Below, piece by piece: positions 36,380 to 44,133 of a stretch of DNA of 64,000 bases. A program made the position numbers and the translations under genes. A model generated the notes under the pieces. The model did no database searches and had not been told where the DNA came from. It saw nothing but the letters and a program-made list of their open reading frames with translations. The DNA is from VFMC01 sp031400715 (lineage in GTDB: Bacteria; Actinomycetota; Acidimicrobiia; Acidimicrobiales; Ilumatobacteraceae). The stretch spans positions 1-64,000 of the forward strand of contig JANNQK010000249.1 in the NCBI GenBank assembly GCA_031400715.1, in the 5' to 3' direction. Position 1 is the stretch's first letter. Every line of letters begins with the position of its first letter.

Positions 36380-37309
36380 ATGTCGAGCAGCTCGCTCACG
36401 CCGAGATCGAGACGACAGTTCCTCGCGCTCGGCGGAGCGGCTGCCCTCGGCGGATTGGCAGCGGCGTGCGCAGGAGGCGAATCAGGCCCCGAGCCGACCG
36501 ATGCGCAGGACGCGCCAGGGGCGCTGCCCGACAGTGGTGCCACGACGTCGGACAACGATGGGTTCGTGGTGGTGCAGCGCTATCCGTCCGGAGAGCGCCT
36601 GACGCCGGGAGAGGTGAGACTCGCGTTCTCGATCGCAGACTCCAAGGGTTCCCTGCTCCCCGAAGGACCTGCCGTGATCACCGGCGTCGTGCGTGACGAA
36701 CGAGGCGACACGATCGGCACGATCGAAGCCCCGCGTCGTGGGACCGGCCTCGACGTGCCGTACTGGACCATCACGACGGAGATCCCCGAGCGGGGTCTGT
36801 ACGAGTTCGCCCTCGACGGTGCGATCGGAGACCCGACTCCGTTCCTGATCTTCGACGCATCGGAAGTGTCCATCCCGGCGGTCGGCACCGCCCTGCCACC
36901 TGTCGACACCCCCACCACCGACGATGCCCGCGGCGTCGAACCGGTGTGCACGCGACTCGACGGACCGTGCCCGTTCCACGACATCACGCTCGCCGACGCG
37001 CTCGCTGCCGGCAAGCCGGTGGTGTATCTCATCGGCACCCCGGCGCACTGCCAGACAGCGACGTGCGGCCCCGGCCTCGAGTTCCTGATCGACGCGTCGA
37101 AGCAGTACGCCGACGTCGCCACGTTCGTCCACGCCGAGGTGTACGCCGACCCGGAGGCCACCGAGGTCGCCCCGGCCGTCACCGACTACACGCTCGACTA
37201 CGAACCGGTGATCTGGATCACCGACGCCGCAGGAATCGTGGTTCGCCGGATCGACATCGTGTGGGACGCCGACGAGCTCGGCCTACTGCTCGCCGAATCC
37301 CTGGCCTGA
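36380..37309 (+). CDS. TAT lipoprotein with thioredoxin-like C-terminal domain
   Basis: A 309-residue exported protein. The TAT signal SRRQFLALGGAAALGGLAAAC ends in a lipobox cysteine. A beta-rich middle part (about 60-170) is followed by a thioredoxin-like domain (about 200-305) in which GTPAHCQTATCGPG supplies a Cys-x5-Cys in place of CxxC. It could serve in extracytoplasmic redox or metal handling. The ATG at 36380 is used; another ATG at 36311 is in frame. It converges with the methyltransferase gene. Confidence 0.75.
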   Translation: MSSSSLTPRSRRQFLALGGAAALGGLAAACAGGESGPEPTDAQDAPGALPDSGATTSDNDGFVVVQRYPSGERLTPGEVRLAFSIADSKGSLLPEGPAVITGVVRDERGDTIGTIEAPRRGTGLDVPYWTITTEIPERGLYEFALDGAIGDPTPFLIFDASEVSIPAVGTALPPVDTPTTDDARGVEPVCTRLDGPCPFHDITLADALAAGKPVVYLIGTPAHCQTATCGPGLEFLIDASKQYADVATFVHAEVYADPEATEVAPAVTDYTLDYEPVIWITDAAGIVVRRIDIVWDADELGLLLAESLA

Positions 37310-37322
37310 TCGTGACGTCCGA

Positions 37323-38090
37323 TCACGCCCGCCGGGCGACGAGCAGAAACCTTCGCTTCGGCACCACCAGGGGTCTGCCGGCGGCGATCGCCTCGTGCAA
37401 CGACAGCAGCACCGTTGCGTGCCCCTCGACGCTGAAGTCGTCGGGCGCCTCCCACGGCACGAAGGCCAGGTACCGCACGAACGTCCCGATGTCGGCAAAG
37501 GTGAGGGTTCCCGACCAACTGTCGGCCCGTTCGATGTCGAACCCGGTCTGCTCGAGATCGTCATGGCAACGCTCGAGCGTGACATCGGCATAGGTCGAGT
37601 CGGCGCCGAACAGCTGCCGGACGTGCTGCGCGTCTCGACCGTCCACCTGTTGGGAGCAGAACGTCCCTCCGTCGCGCAGCACGCGCCACACCTCCTGAGC
37701 GTCGTAGGCCTCGTGGCGGTCCAACACCAGATCGAAGCGCCGATCGTCGAACGGCAGCCGATCGTCGACCTCGGCGTCATAGCGCACCACGGGGATCGCG
37801 TGCGGCTGCAGCGCTGCTGTCGCGACGGGCAGGTTGACGGCCCAGCCCTCGGTCGCAACCGTGTCGGGCGGCAGCGCATCGGCCAGCCGCAACAGCACCT
37901 CGCCGCCACCGGTGCCCAGGTCGAGCACATGGCGGGCGCGTTGCAGCAGACCTCGTGCCACGAGCTCGTACTGCCACGGCGGCTCGTGGGGGTCGAAACC
38001 GTCACCGAATTCGGAGAAGTCCCAGCCGACGACCGGGGCTTCCCATCGCTCGCGCCAGCCCCTCAGGAGCTGCTCACGCGAGCCGGGCAC
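37323..38090 (-). CDS. SAM-dependent methyltransferase
   Basis: A 255-residue class I methyltransferase. Motif I HVLDLGTGGGEVLLRL and the post-I/II region with FDLVLDRHEAYD are visible. There is no transmembrane segment. The GTG at 38090 abuts the erpA stop (38091), so the pair is probably one operon. Other actinobacteria have similar stand-alone methyltransferases of unknown target. Confidence 0.78.
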   Translation of the reverse strand: MPGSREQLLRGWRERWEAPVVGWDFSEFGDGFDPHEPPWQYELVARGLLQRARHVLDLGTGGGEVLLRLADALPPDTVATEGWAVNLPVATAALQPHAIPVVRYDAEVDDRLPFDDRRFDLVLDRHEAYDAQEVWRVLRDGGTFCSQQVDGRDAQHVRQLFGADSTYADVTLERCHDDLEQTGFDIERADSWSGTLTFADIGTFVRYLAFVPWEAPDDFSVEGHATVLLSLHEAIAAGRPLVVPKRRFLLVARRA

Positions 38091-38423
38091 TCAGCTGAAG
38101 CTGGAGCCGCAACCGCAGGTGCGGGTGGCGTTCGGGTTGGTGATCGAGAACCCGGCCTGGTTGAGCCCATCTTTGTAGTCGAGGGTGGCACCCTCGAGCA
38201 GCTGCTTGGACGCCTGGTCGACGATCACGGCGACCTTCGCCTCGTCCGGACCGAAGAGCGCCTTCTCGTCGTCGGCGGCGACATCACCGTCGAAGAACAT
38301 CTCGTACGAGAATCCGCTGCAGCCGCCGGGGCGGACGGCAACGCGCAGCGCCAGATCGGTGGCGCCCTCTGCTTCGAGCAGTTCCTTGACCTTGTGGGCG
38401 GCGGTGTCGGTGAGGGTGATCAC
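38091..38423 (-). CDS. erpA: Iron-sulfur cluster insertion protein ErpA (A-type carrier)
   Basis: A 110-residue A-type Fe-S carrier that passes clusters to apo-enzymes. The three conserved cysteines are present in GGCSGFSYEM and RTCGCGSSFS. The GTG at 38423 is preceded by AGGAGA with good spacing. It is divergent from mrp, another Fe-S carrier-type ATPase, across a 77-bp gap. This pairing supports a joint role in cluster delivery. Confidence 0.93.
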   Translation of the reverse strand: MITLTDTAAHKVKELLEAEGATDLALRVAVRPGGCSGFSYEMFFDGDVAADDEKALFGPDEAKVAVIVDQASKQLLEGATLDYKDGLNQAGFSITNPNATRTCGCGSSFS

Positions 38424-38488
38424 GGTGGGTTCTCCTTGCGTTCGGCTGAACCGGTGGTACGAACGGGAAGTGTAACCCCCATGCCCCG

Positions 38489-38494
38489 TAGAAT
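38489..38494 (+). promoter_or_regulatory. -10 element of a likely leaderless mrp promoter
   Basis: TAGAAT is 6 nt upstream of the mrp GTG (38501), exactly where transcription would begin at the start codon. No SD sequence precedes the GTG, so a leaderless mRNA is the simplest reading. Confidence 0.6.
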
Positions 38495-38500
38495 CATTCC

Positions 38501-39730
38501 GTGGACTCGACCTCACCCCCCGCCGGTCGGCGGTCGAGCGCGACCGACCTGCCGACCGAAGCGCAGGTCCTCGATCTTCTCCGTTCGGTGATCGACCCCG
38601 AACTCGGCGCCGACATCGTCACGCTCGGCATGGTGCCAGGCGTTTCGGTCGGCACCGACGGTGTCGTCACGGTCGGTGTGAAGCTCACCATCGGCGGCTG
38701 CCCACTGCGCGCCCAGATCAAGAAGGACGTCGAGAGCAGGGTTGCTGTCCATCCTGCGGTCACCAAGGTGAAGATCGACTGGGGCGAGATGAACAGCGAC
38801 GAACGCACCGAGGTGATGCTGAAGGCCCGCTGGAACGCCCGCGAGAACGCTCCCGACACCGAGATCCCGGTCACGGCGCGCATCCTCGCCATCGCCAGCG
38901 GCAAAGGCGGAGTCGGCAAGAGCTCGGTCACGGTCAACCTCGCTGCCGCGATCGCCGCCGAGGGTTTCACCGTCGGGGTGCTCGATGCCGACATCTGGGG
39001 CTTCTCCGTCCCCCGCCTGCTCGGCATCGACGAGCGTCTCGAGGCCCACGCCGTCGAGGGCAGCGACAAGCCGAAGATCTTCCCGAACGAGATTCCCGTC
39101 GGCCGCGGCACGCTCAAGGTGGTCAGCACGGGGTTCATGGTGGGAGAAGACACCGCCCTCATGTGGCGAGGTCTCATGCTGACCAAAGCGGTCGAGCAGT
39201 TCCTCCGCGACGTGCACTGGGGAGACCTCGACTATCTGTTCATCGACATGCCACCCGGCACCGGTGATGTGCAGATGGGCCTGGCACGGATGCTGCCGCG
39301 CACCGATCTGTTGATCGTCACCACGCCTGCCCTGGCTGCCCAGAAGGTGGCAGCCCGTGCTGCCGACATGGCCAGGCGGAGCTTCCTGCGCGTGTGCGGC
39401 GTGATCGAGAACATGAGCACCTTCACCTGCGACCACGGACACAGCTATGCGCTGTTCGGGACGGGGGGCGGTCAGGCACTCGCCGACGAGATCGGCGTGC
39501 CGCTGCTCGGTCAGGTGCCGCTCGAGTCCGCGGTCGCAGCCGGCGGCGACGCGGGCACCCCGGTGTCGCTCGACGGCACGGGCACCGCAGCCGACATGTT
39601 CCGAGCGATCGCGCGCCGGATCATCGACGACGTCGCCCCACCGACGAACATGGCCGGCTGCTCGGCCCGATTGATCGGACTGGTGAACGCTGCGCTCGAC
39701 GCAAAGGATGCAGCCGCCTCCACGTCGTGA
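38501..39730 (+). CDS. mrp: Mrp/ApbC-family Fe-S carrier ATPase
   Basis: A 409-residue protein with an N-terminal MIP18/DUF59 domain (about 18-95; IDPELGADIVTLGMV) and a P-loop ATPase with the deviant Walker A GKGGVGKSS, then DIWGFSVPRLLG and IDMPPGTGDVQM. It loads or transfers Fe-S clusters. In most Mrp proteins a CxxC near the end of the ATPase domain bridges a cluster in a dimer; here the site reads TFTCDHGHSYALFG, with one Cys and His residues, so cluster binding may differ. The next gene is convergent. Confidence 0.92.
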   Translation: MDSTSPPAGRRSSATDLPTEAQVLDLLRSVIDPELGADIVTLGMVPGVSVGTDGVVTVGVKLTIGGCPLRAQIKKDVESRVAVHPAVTKVKIDWGEMNSDERTEVMLKARWNARENAPDTEIPVTARILAIASGKGGVGKSSVTVNLAAAIAAEGFTVGVLDADIWGFSVPRLLGIDERLEAHAVEGSDKPKIFPNEIPVGRGTLKVVSTGFMVGEDTALMWRGLMLTKAVEQFLRDVHWGDLDYLFIDMPPGTGDVQMGLARMLPRTDLLIVTTPALAAQKVAARAADMARRSFLRVCGVIENMSTFTCDHGHSYALFGTGGGQALADEIGVPLLGQVPLESAVAAGGDAGTPVSLDGTGTAADMFRAIARRIIDDVAPPTNMAGCSARLIGLVNAALDAKDAAASTS

Positions 39731-39745
39731 CGGGACGGCTCCGTC

Positions 39746-39771
39746 TGGATGTCAGTCCTGGATGTCAGTCC
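39746..39771. repeat. 13-bp direct repeat (x2) at the 3' end of the NUDIX gene
   Basis: The unit tggatgtcagtcc occurs at 39746-39758 and 39759-39771. The second copy contains the NUDIX stop codon (39765-39767 on the minus strand). Confidence 0.9.
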
Positions 39772-40517
39772 TGGATCTCGTCGTAGCCCGCGTCACCGGG
39801 CAGCTTGATGCCGGCGATCCTGCCGTCGACGAACACGATCTTGGGCAGGATGCACGGCGGCGCCGGCATCGCCCGGGCGGCGGCCATCGCTTCGTCGACG
39901 GAGCCGAACCGCGCGAGGAACTCCAGGTTGGCCACCGTCGGCGGCATCATGGTCAGCTCGCCAGCTGTCGCCCGCCCGAGCGCGTCTCGCGGCGCGACCC
40001 ACATGCTCGCGATCGTCTCGTTGTCGTCGTGCACGGAGTGCTGCCCGGCAGGAGCCGGGGCCAGGTAGAAGCGGGTGTCGAACCGGCGAGCACCTTCACC
40101 TTTCGGCGTGATCCAGTGTGCGACCCACTCCAACTGGTCGATCGCGGGTGCGAGCTCGTGTTCCTCGCACAGCTCGACCAGGTCGATCGTGCCATCGTGC
40201 ACCCCCACCCGCGCCGACAGCGCGGGGTGGCCGTCGACGACGGTGTTGCCGCTGGGGTCATGTGCGAGGAGCACTCCCGCCTCCTCGAAGCACTCCCGGA
40301 TCGCGGCCAGGCGATGAGCCTGTTCGAGGTCCTCGCCGTCGTGGGTCTCGACCTTTCCTCCGGGGAACACGTACATCCCGCTGCCGAAGACGGCCGCGAG
40401 CGTGCGTCGAAGCATGAACACCTCGACCCCTGCGCCACCGTCCTCGCGGTCCCTCACCAGCATCACCGTGGCGGCGAGCTTGACGGGAATGGGCTGCGGG
40501 GTGTCGGGCGTGGTCAT
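39765..40517 (-). CDS. NUDIX hydrolase
   Basis: A 250-residue NUDIX protein. The box is GGKVETHDGEDL...RLAAIRECFEEAGVLL, with the REcfEEaG core intact and a small insertion between the glycine and the glutamates. It hydrolyses a nucleoside diphosphate-linked substrate, possibly CoA or an oxidised nucleotide; a longer C-terminal part suggests the NUDT7/19-like group. The ATG at 40517 is divergent from orn, 21 bp away. Confidence 0.85.
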   Translation of the reverse strand: MTTPDTPQPIPVKLAATVMLVRDREDGGAGVEVFMLRRTLAAVFGSGMYVFPGGKVETHDGEDLEQAHRLAAIRECFEEAGVLLAHDPSGNTVVDGHPALSARVGVHDGTIDLVELCEEHELAPAIDQLEWVAHWITPKGEGARRFDTRFYLAPAPAGQHSVHDDNETIASMWVAPRDALGRATAGELTMMPPTVANLEFLARFGSVDEAMAAARAMPAPPCILPKIVFVDGRIAGIKLPGDAGYDEIQD

Positions 40518-40538
40518 CGTGGCGTAGTCTTGCCGGTC

Positions 40539-41162
40539 GTGCTGGTGTGGATGGATCTGGAGATGACGGGACTCGAGCCGTCGAAGCACGTCATCGTCGA
40601 GATCGCCACACTCATCACCGACGACGAGCTCAACGTCGTCGCCGAAGGACCCGACCTCGTAATCCATCAGCCAGAGGATGCGTTGGCACTCATGGAACCG
40701 ATCGTGGTCGAGATGCACACCAAGAGCGGCCTCCTCGATGCGATTCGCTCCAGCACGATCACCCTCGACGACGCGGGCTCCCAGACGCTCGAGTTCATCA
40801 AGCAATGGGTTCCCGAAGCCCGCAAGGTGCCCCTGTGCGGCAACTCGATCGGGATGGACCGCCGCTTCCTCGACGCATACCTCCCGCAGATCGAGAACTG
40901 GCTGCACTACCGCAGCATCGACGTGAGCAGCGTGAAAGAGCTCGTCCGGCGCTGGTACCCAGGACTCAACAGCGGCCGCCCCTACAAGGTCGGCACTCAC
41001 CGGGCCCTCGACGACATCCGCGAGAGCGTCGCCGAGCTTCGCTTCTACCGCGAGCGGGTGTTCGTGCCCAGCACCTCGCCGGCCGCGATCGCAGCTGCCG
41101 CTGCCGCCACCGACGCCGAGGCCTCGGTCACGACACCGCCTTCGGATCAGCCCGTCTCCTGA
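40539..41162 (+). CDS. orn: Oligoribonuclease (3'-5' exoribonuclease, DEDDh)
   Basis: Degrades 2-5 nt RNA (including pGpG) to mononucleotides. It has 207 residues: DEDDh motifs WMDLEMTGLEPSKHVIVEIA (D, E), CGNSIGMDRRFLDAYLP (D) and the HRALDDIRES motif (H, D). The tail after residue 180 is Ala-rich. The GTG at 40539 lies 8 nt after a TAGTCT element and has no SD, suggesting a leaderless transcript. The 3' end overlaps the convergent glycosyltransferase by 16 bp. Confidence 0.95.
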   Translation: MLVWMDLEMTGLEPSKHVIVEIATLITDDELNVVAEGPDLVIHQPEDALALMEPIVVEMHTKSGLLDAIRSSTITLDDAGSQTLEFIKQWVPEARKVPLCGNSIGMDRRFLDAYLPQIENWLHYRSIDVSSVKELVRRWYPGLNSGRPYKVGTHRALDDIRESVAELRFYRERVFVPSTSPAAIAAAAAATDAEASVTTPPSDQPVS

Positions 41163-42355
41163 TCGGGACGCAGCTCCCGTCCCTTCCACGTCACCGCGCC
41201 GCCGAAGCGGCGATGCCACCAACTGCGCAACAGCACGGTGACCAGGAGCACCACCCACGCCGGGAACATCGCAATCGCCCACCAGCTGAACCTGCCGGCG
41301 CGTCGGGCGAACACGGCGAACTGCGCCATCGACGCCACCGCACACCACGCCGAGGTGACCGCGCCACCAGCGAGTGACGTCACCCAGGCGGCGACGAGCA
41401 CGGTGGCCCACCACGGCGTTGCGTCGAAGCCGATCGCAAAACCCTTGGTCCACCCTTCGATCACCTGGCGCAGATCGCGGGGGTACATCCGGAACGACGT
41501 ACCGACCGATGTGCCGGCGAACAGGCGGGACCTCGGGAATCGGCGCGCCAGCGCGATGTCTTCCAGCACCGCGCCGCGCACGTCCGCGTGTGCATGACCT
41601 CCCGAATGTTCGTACGCGCCGCGTCGCACCGCCACCACCGGTCCGAACGCCACGCGAGTCGGCACGCGTTCGCCTCTCGGTGTGAACGCGGCCGAACCCA
41701 TGAGCGCCACCACGTTGAAGAGCACGCTCACCTGCTCGTGCGGCCTCACCGTCGCATGGTGGGGCTGCATCGAGATCAGCTCATCGGGGTGATGTTCGAG
41801 CTGTGCGACCAGTGCATCGAGCGTGCCCGGAGCCAGCCGCACGTCGGCGTCGAGGAACACGAGCACCCGATTCGTCGCTGACAGCGCTCCGACGTGGCAC
41901 GCGTGCGGCTTGCCGGCCCACCCGGCCGGCAGCGGCGGTGCGGCGATCACCGTCGCGCCGCCGGCAACAGCCAGGGACGCGGTCGCGTCGGCCGAGTGGT
42001 CATCGACCACGATCAGCTCGTCACCGTCGCGCACCTCGGCCACGAGCGAGGCGAGCAGTGCTGGAAGCGAGCGCGCCTCGTCGCGCGCGGGAACCACGAT
42101 CGACACCGCCGTCCGCCGCGGTGGTGCGGTGGGGAGCGAACGCGGACGCCAGAACATCACCCACCCTGCCGACCAGCCGAGCACGAACAGCCAGAGCGCA
42201 CTTCCGGTCGGCCACCCGATGTACGACCCGATGAACGACGACACATCGGAGGCGACCACGACGAGAGTCTGGCCGACCGTCGCAGACCATTCCCCCCGGG
42301 AGACGAATCCGGTCGACGGACGTCCCTCGTCGCCGGAACCGCCGGTGAGCACCAT
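41147..42355 (-). CDS. Family 2 glycosyltransferase, membrane-bound
   Basis: A 402-residue GT-A glycosyltransferase. A hydrophobic N-terminus (TGSALWLFVLGWSAGWVMFW) is followed by the catalytic domain with SIVVPARDEARSLPALL, the VVDDHSADAT diphosphate-sugar site, VFLDADVRL and a later LEDIALARRF acidic pair, then three to four C-terminal helices. The architecture is like CrtQ-type carotenoid or lipid glycosyltransferases; the acceptor is unknown. ATG 42355 is used; TTG 42394 is an alternative in frame. Confidence 0.83.
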   Translation of the reverse strand: MVLTGGSGDEGRPSTGFVSRGEWSATVGQTLVVVASDVSSFIGSYIGWPTGSALWLFVLGWSAGWVMFWRPRSLPTAPPRRTAVSIVVPARDEARSLPALLASLVAEVRDGDELIVVDDHSADATASLAVAGGATVIAAPPLPAGWAGKPHACHVGALSATNRVLVFLDADVRLAPGTLDALVAQLEHHPDELISMQPHHATVRPHEQVSVLFNVVALMGSAAFTPRGERVPTRVAFGPVVAVRRGAYEHSGGHAHADVRGAVLEDIALARRFPRSRLFAGTSVGTSFRMYPRDLRQVIEGWTKGFAIGFDATPWWATVLVAAWVTSLAGGAVTSAWCAVASMAQFAVFARRAGRFSWWAIAMFPAWVVLLVTVLLRSWWHRRFGGAVTWKGRELRPDQETG

Positions 42356-42425
42356 GATCGCGGGTCGATCCGGAGCGGTGAAGACACCGATCAAGCAAAG
42401 CCGTGATGAACCGTGCGTAAATGAC

Positions 42426-42431
42426 TTGACC
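42426..42431 (+). promoter_or_regulatory. -35-like element (TTGACC) of the whiB7 leader
   Basis: TTGACC is preceded by an AT-rich patch (gtaaatgac). In mycobacteria WhiB7 activates promoters with an AT-rich block just upstream of the -35. No clear -10 is visible, which is common for activator-dependent promoters. The assignment is by position and analogy only. Confidence 0.35.
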
Positions 42432-42515
42432 TCATCGACAGATGATGATTGCCTTGTCCTCGGTTCGCTGTCCGGCGGGCCTCAGAGACACCACGCACCA
42501 GGAGAACGCACCGAC

Positions 42516-42701
42516 ATGATCTGCACGACCGCACCGCAGCAGGGCCACATGGCCGCTGGCGCGCGCTCTTGCAGCGTGCTCGGTGGCTACCTGTGGAACG
42601 CATCGGTGGGCGTGACCATGACCTCGGCAGTTTTTGCCGGACACATGGACCCGACCACCAAGCGTCGCCCGGCCCGACACCTCGGAGCTCCTCCGTCGTA
42701 A
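42516..42701 (+). CDS. whiB7 leader peptide (upstream ORF)
   Basis: A 61-codon ORF (MICTTAPQQGHMAAGARSCS...) with AGGAGA 10 nt upstream, ending TAA at 42699-42701. It sits between the whiB7 promoter region and the intrinsic terminator before whiB7. Mycobacterial whiB7 also has an upstream ORF whose translation controls attenuation. It has no recognisable domain; it is rich in Ala, Gly, Thr and Arg/Lys at the end (TTKRRPARHL). The stop codon lies in a 7-bp hairpin, so ribosome position would affect RNA folding. Confidence is for translation of the ORF; its sensing role is inferred. Confidence 0.65.
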   Translation: MICTTAPQQGHMAAGARSCSVLGGYLWNASVGVTMTSAVFAGHMDPTTKRRPARHLGAPPS

Positions 42702-42733
42702 GCCACGCTTACGTTCGGAAGCTTTCGCTCCGA
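42697..42733 (+). promoter_or_regulatory. Two leader hairpins between the upstream ORF stop and the terminator
   Basis: Hairpin 1 is cgtaagc-cac-gcttacg (42697-42713, 7 bp), containing the TAA stop. Hairpin 2 is formed by tcggaagc and gctccga (42715-42733) with one bulged A. Hairpin 2 shares its last two bases with the terminator stem, so the folds compete at their base. These are candidate anti-terminator elements. Confidence 0.55.
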
Positions 42734-42773
42734 GGCCGTCGGGATCTCTGATCCCGGCGGCCTTTCGCTTTTT
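42732..42773 (+). terminator. Attenuator (intrinsic terminator) upstream of whiB7
   Basis: A 14-15 bp stem (left arm 42732-42746, right arm 42750-42764, one or two G-U pairs, loop TCT) is followed by ctttcgcttttt. It lies 84 bp before the whiB7 start codon, after the leader ORF, and is well formed by both stem and T-tract. Confidence 0.85.
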
Positions 42774-42856
42774 CCGCTTCCGGACCTCCGCAACGCAACC
42801 GGTCCGTCCACACCGTTCTCCCGCAATCTCGAATTCTTCCGAGAGGAATCCATCCC

Positions 42857-43342
42857 ATGTACGCAACGTCCAACATCGACATCATTGCCAACATCGACAT
42901 CCGCGAGAGCGCCCCCGCTCTCGACACCTCCATCACCTCCGCCGGCACGAACGTTGATCGTGAGTCGCTGACGCGAGAAGCGGTGGATCGGGTGTTCGAG
43001 GAACTCGTCCAGGCAGAGACCGACAGCGTCGACGTCCCGGTCACCCTGCGCACCCCACAGGCCCGGTGCGCCGACGGCCATGGCACGCTCTCCCAGCTGT
43101 TCTTCTCCGACGACGTCATCGACATCGCTCGGGCCAAGGCCATCTGCTCGAAGTGCAAGTTGTCGATCAGCTGCCTCGAGGGTGCTCTCGACCGCGCCGA
43201 GCCGTGGGGCGTGTGGGGTGGCGAGCTGATCGACAACGGTCGGATCGTGGTCCACAAGAGACCGAGGGGGCGTCCGCCCAAACATCCTCGGCCCCTGGTG
43301 GTCATCGACGAGTGCCCCATCCCGGCTCACCTGGTCGCCTAG
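42857..43342 (+). CDS. whiB7: WhiB7-type Fe-S transcriptional regulator
   Basis: A 161-residue Wbl protein. The 4Fe-4S cysteines are C71, C97, C100 and C106 (CSKCKLSISC). The segment LDRAEPWGVWGGELIDNG and the AT-hook KRPRGRPPKHPR are nearly the same as in M. tuberculosis WhiB7, the master activator of intrinsic antibiotic resistance that works with the primary sigma factor. The protein is longer than the 92-residue mycobacterial form because of a 60-70 residue N-terminal extension (MYATSNIDIIANIDIRE...). SD-like gagagg precedes the ATG. Its leader contains an upstream ORF and an attenuator. Target genes cannot be inferred here. Confidence 0.93.
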   Translation: MYATSNIDIIANIDIRESAPALDTSITSAGTNVDRESLTREAVDRVFEELVQAETDSVDVPVTLRTPQARCADGHGTLSQLFFSDDVIDIARAKAICSKCKLSISCLEGALDRAEPWGVWGGELIDNGRIVVHKRPRGRPPKHPRPLVVIDECPIPAHLVA

Positions 43343-43356
43343 TTCCGGCCGACACT

Positions 43357-43405
43357 GTTCTGGTCGCGCCGTTTCGTTCATTCCGAGAAACGGCGCGACC
43401 AGAAC
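43357..43405. terminator. Perfect 18-bp inverted repeat after whiB7
   Basis: gttctggtcgcgccgttt (43357-43374) pairs perfectly with 43388-43405, loop 13 nt. It begins 15 bp after the whiB7 stop. There is no T-tract, so it may act as an actinobacterial tail-less terminator or as a protein/RNA stability site. Confidence 0.6.
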
Positions 43406-43460
43406 GATCGAGATCCGGTCGTGGGTGACGCACTGATGCGAGCCTGCGACTGTCCCCATG

Positions 43461-43503
43461 GCACCTCCTGCCACAGCTGCCCCCCGGCTGTGGCAGGAGG
43501 TGC
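43461..43503. terminator. Perfect 17-bp inverted repeat upstream of the tlpA-like gene
   Basis: gcacctcctgccacagc (43461-43477) pairs perfectly with 43487-43503 around a 9-nt C-rich loop. It is 54 bp before the TlpA-like start. No T-run follows on the plus strand. Confidence 0.5.
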
Positions 43504-43557
43504 AGAGAGTCCCGCCCACGCCATGATCCGCGCTGCGCCGGTCGGTAGCCTGACCGA

Positions 43558-44133
43558 GTGGCTGCGAACCGTCGAGTGCTGATCGGGTCGATCGGCATCG
43601 CCGTTGCCGTCAGCGTGGTCGGCGGTTGGGCCCTCAGCCGGTCCGGCGACGAGGCCAACCCCATCGCCGTCCTCGACACTCCCGGCACCGCTCAGATCCC
43701 GTCGATCGGCACCAATCCGGAGGTGTCCGGCGACCGATTGCCGACGGTCGATCTCGAGACGAACGACGGCGCGACGATCTCCAGCGCCGACCTCATCGGG
43801 CAGCCGATGGTGCTCAACTACTGGTACTCCACCTGCGCACCGTGCAAGAAGGAGCTGCCCGACTTCGCTGCGGTGCACGAAGAGTACGGAGATCGGGTGC
43901 GCTTCGTCGGCATCAACCCCGTCGACACGCCGGAGGTGAACGAGTCGTTCGCCCGCGACCGCGGCGTTCGATACGAGCTGCTGCGCGATCCTGACGGTGC
44001 ATATCAGTCGGAGATCCGGATCGCGACGGCACCGTTCACGCTGTTCGTCGCGGCGGACGGCACCATCGTTCGGCAATCCGGGGTGCTCGACGAGGTCGAG
44101 CTGCGCGCCTACGTCGAGGAGCTGCTGGCATGA
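43558..44133 (+). CDS. TlpA/ResA-like thiol-disulfide oxidoreductase
   Basis: A 191-residue exported thioredoxin-fold protein with an N-terminal anchor (VLIGSIGIAVAVSVVGGWAL) and the active site YSTCAPCKKELP (CxxC, about residues 99-102), plus the cis-Pro region TAPFTLFV. It keeps extracytoplasmic thiols reduced, for example apocytochrome c. The next gene (ATGA overlap) is CcdA-like and would supply electrons across the membrane. Confidence 0.9.
   Translation: MAANRRVLIGSIGIAVAVSVVGGWALSRSGDEANPIAVLDTPGTAQIPSIGTNPEVSGDRLPTVDLETNDGATISSADLIGQPMVLNYWYSTCAPCKKELPDFAAVHEEYGDRVRFVGINPVDTPEVNESFARDRGVRYELLRDPDGAYQSEIRIATAPFTLFVAADGTIVRQSGVLDEVELRAYVEELLA

Noticed and set aside
40518..41453. Extension of the NUDIX protein to 562 residues
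   Set aside because: The added part is antisense to orn, a clearly real gene; the NUDIX homology starts at the ATG at 40517.
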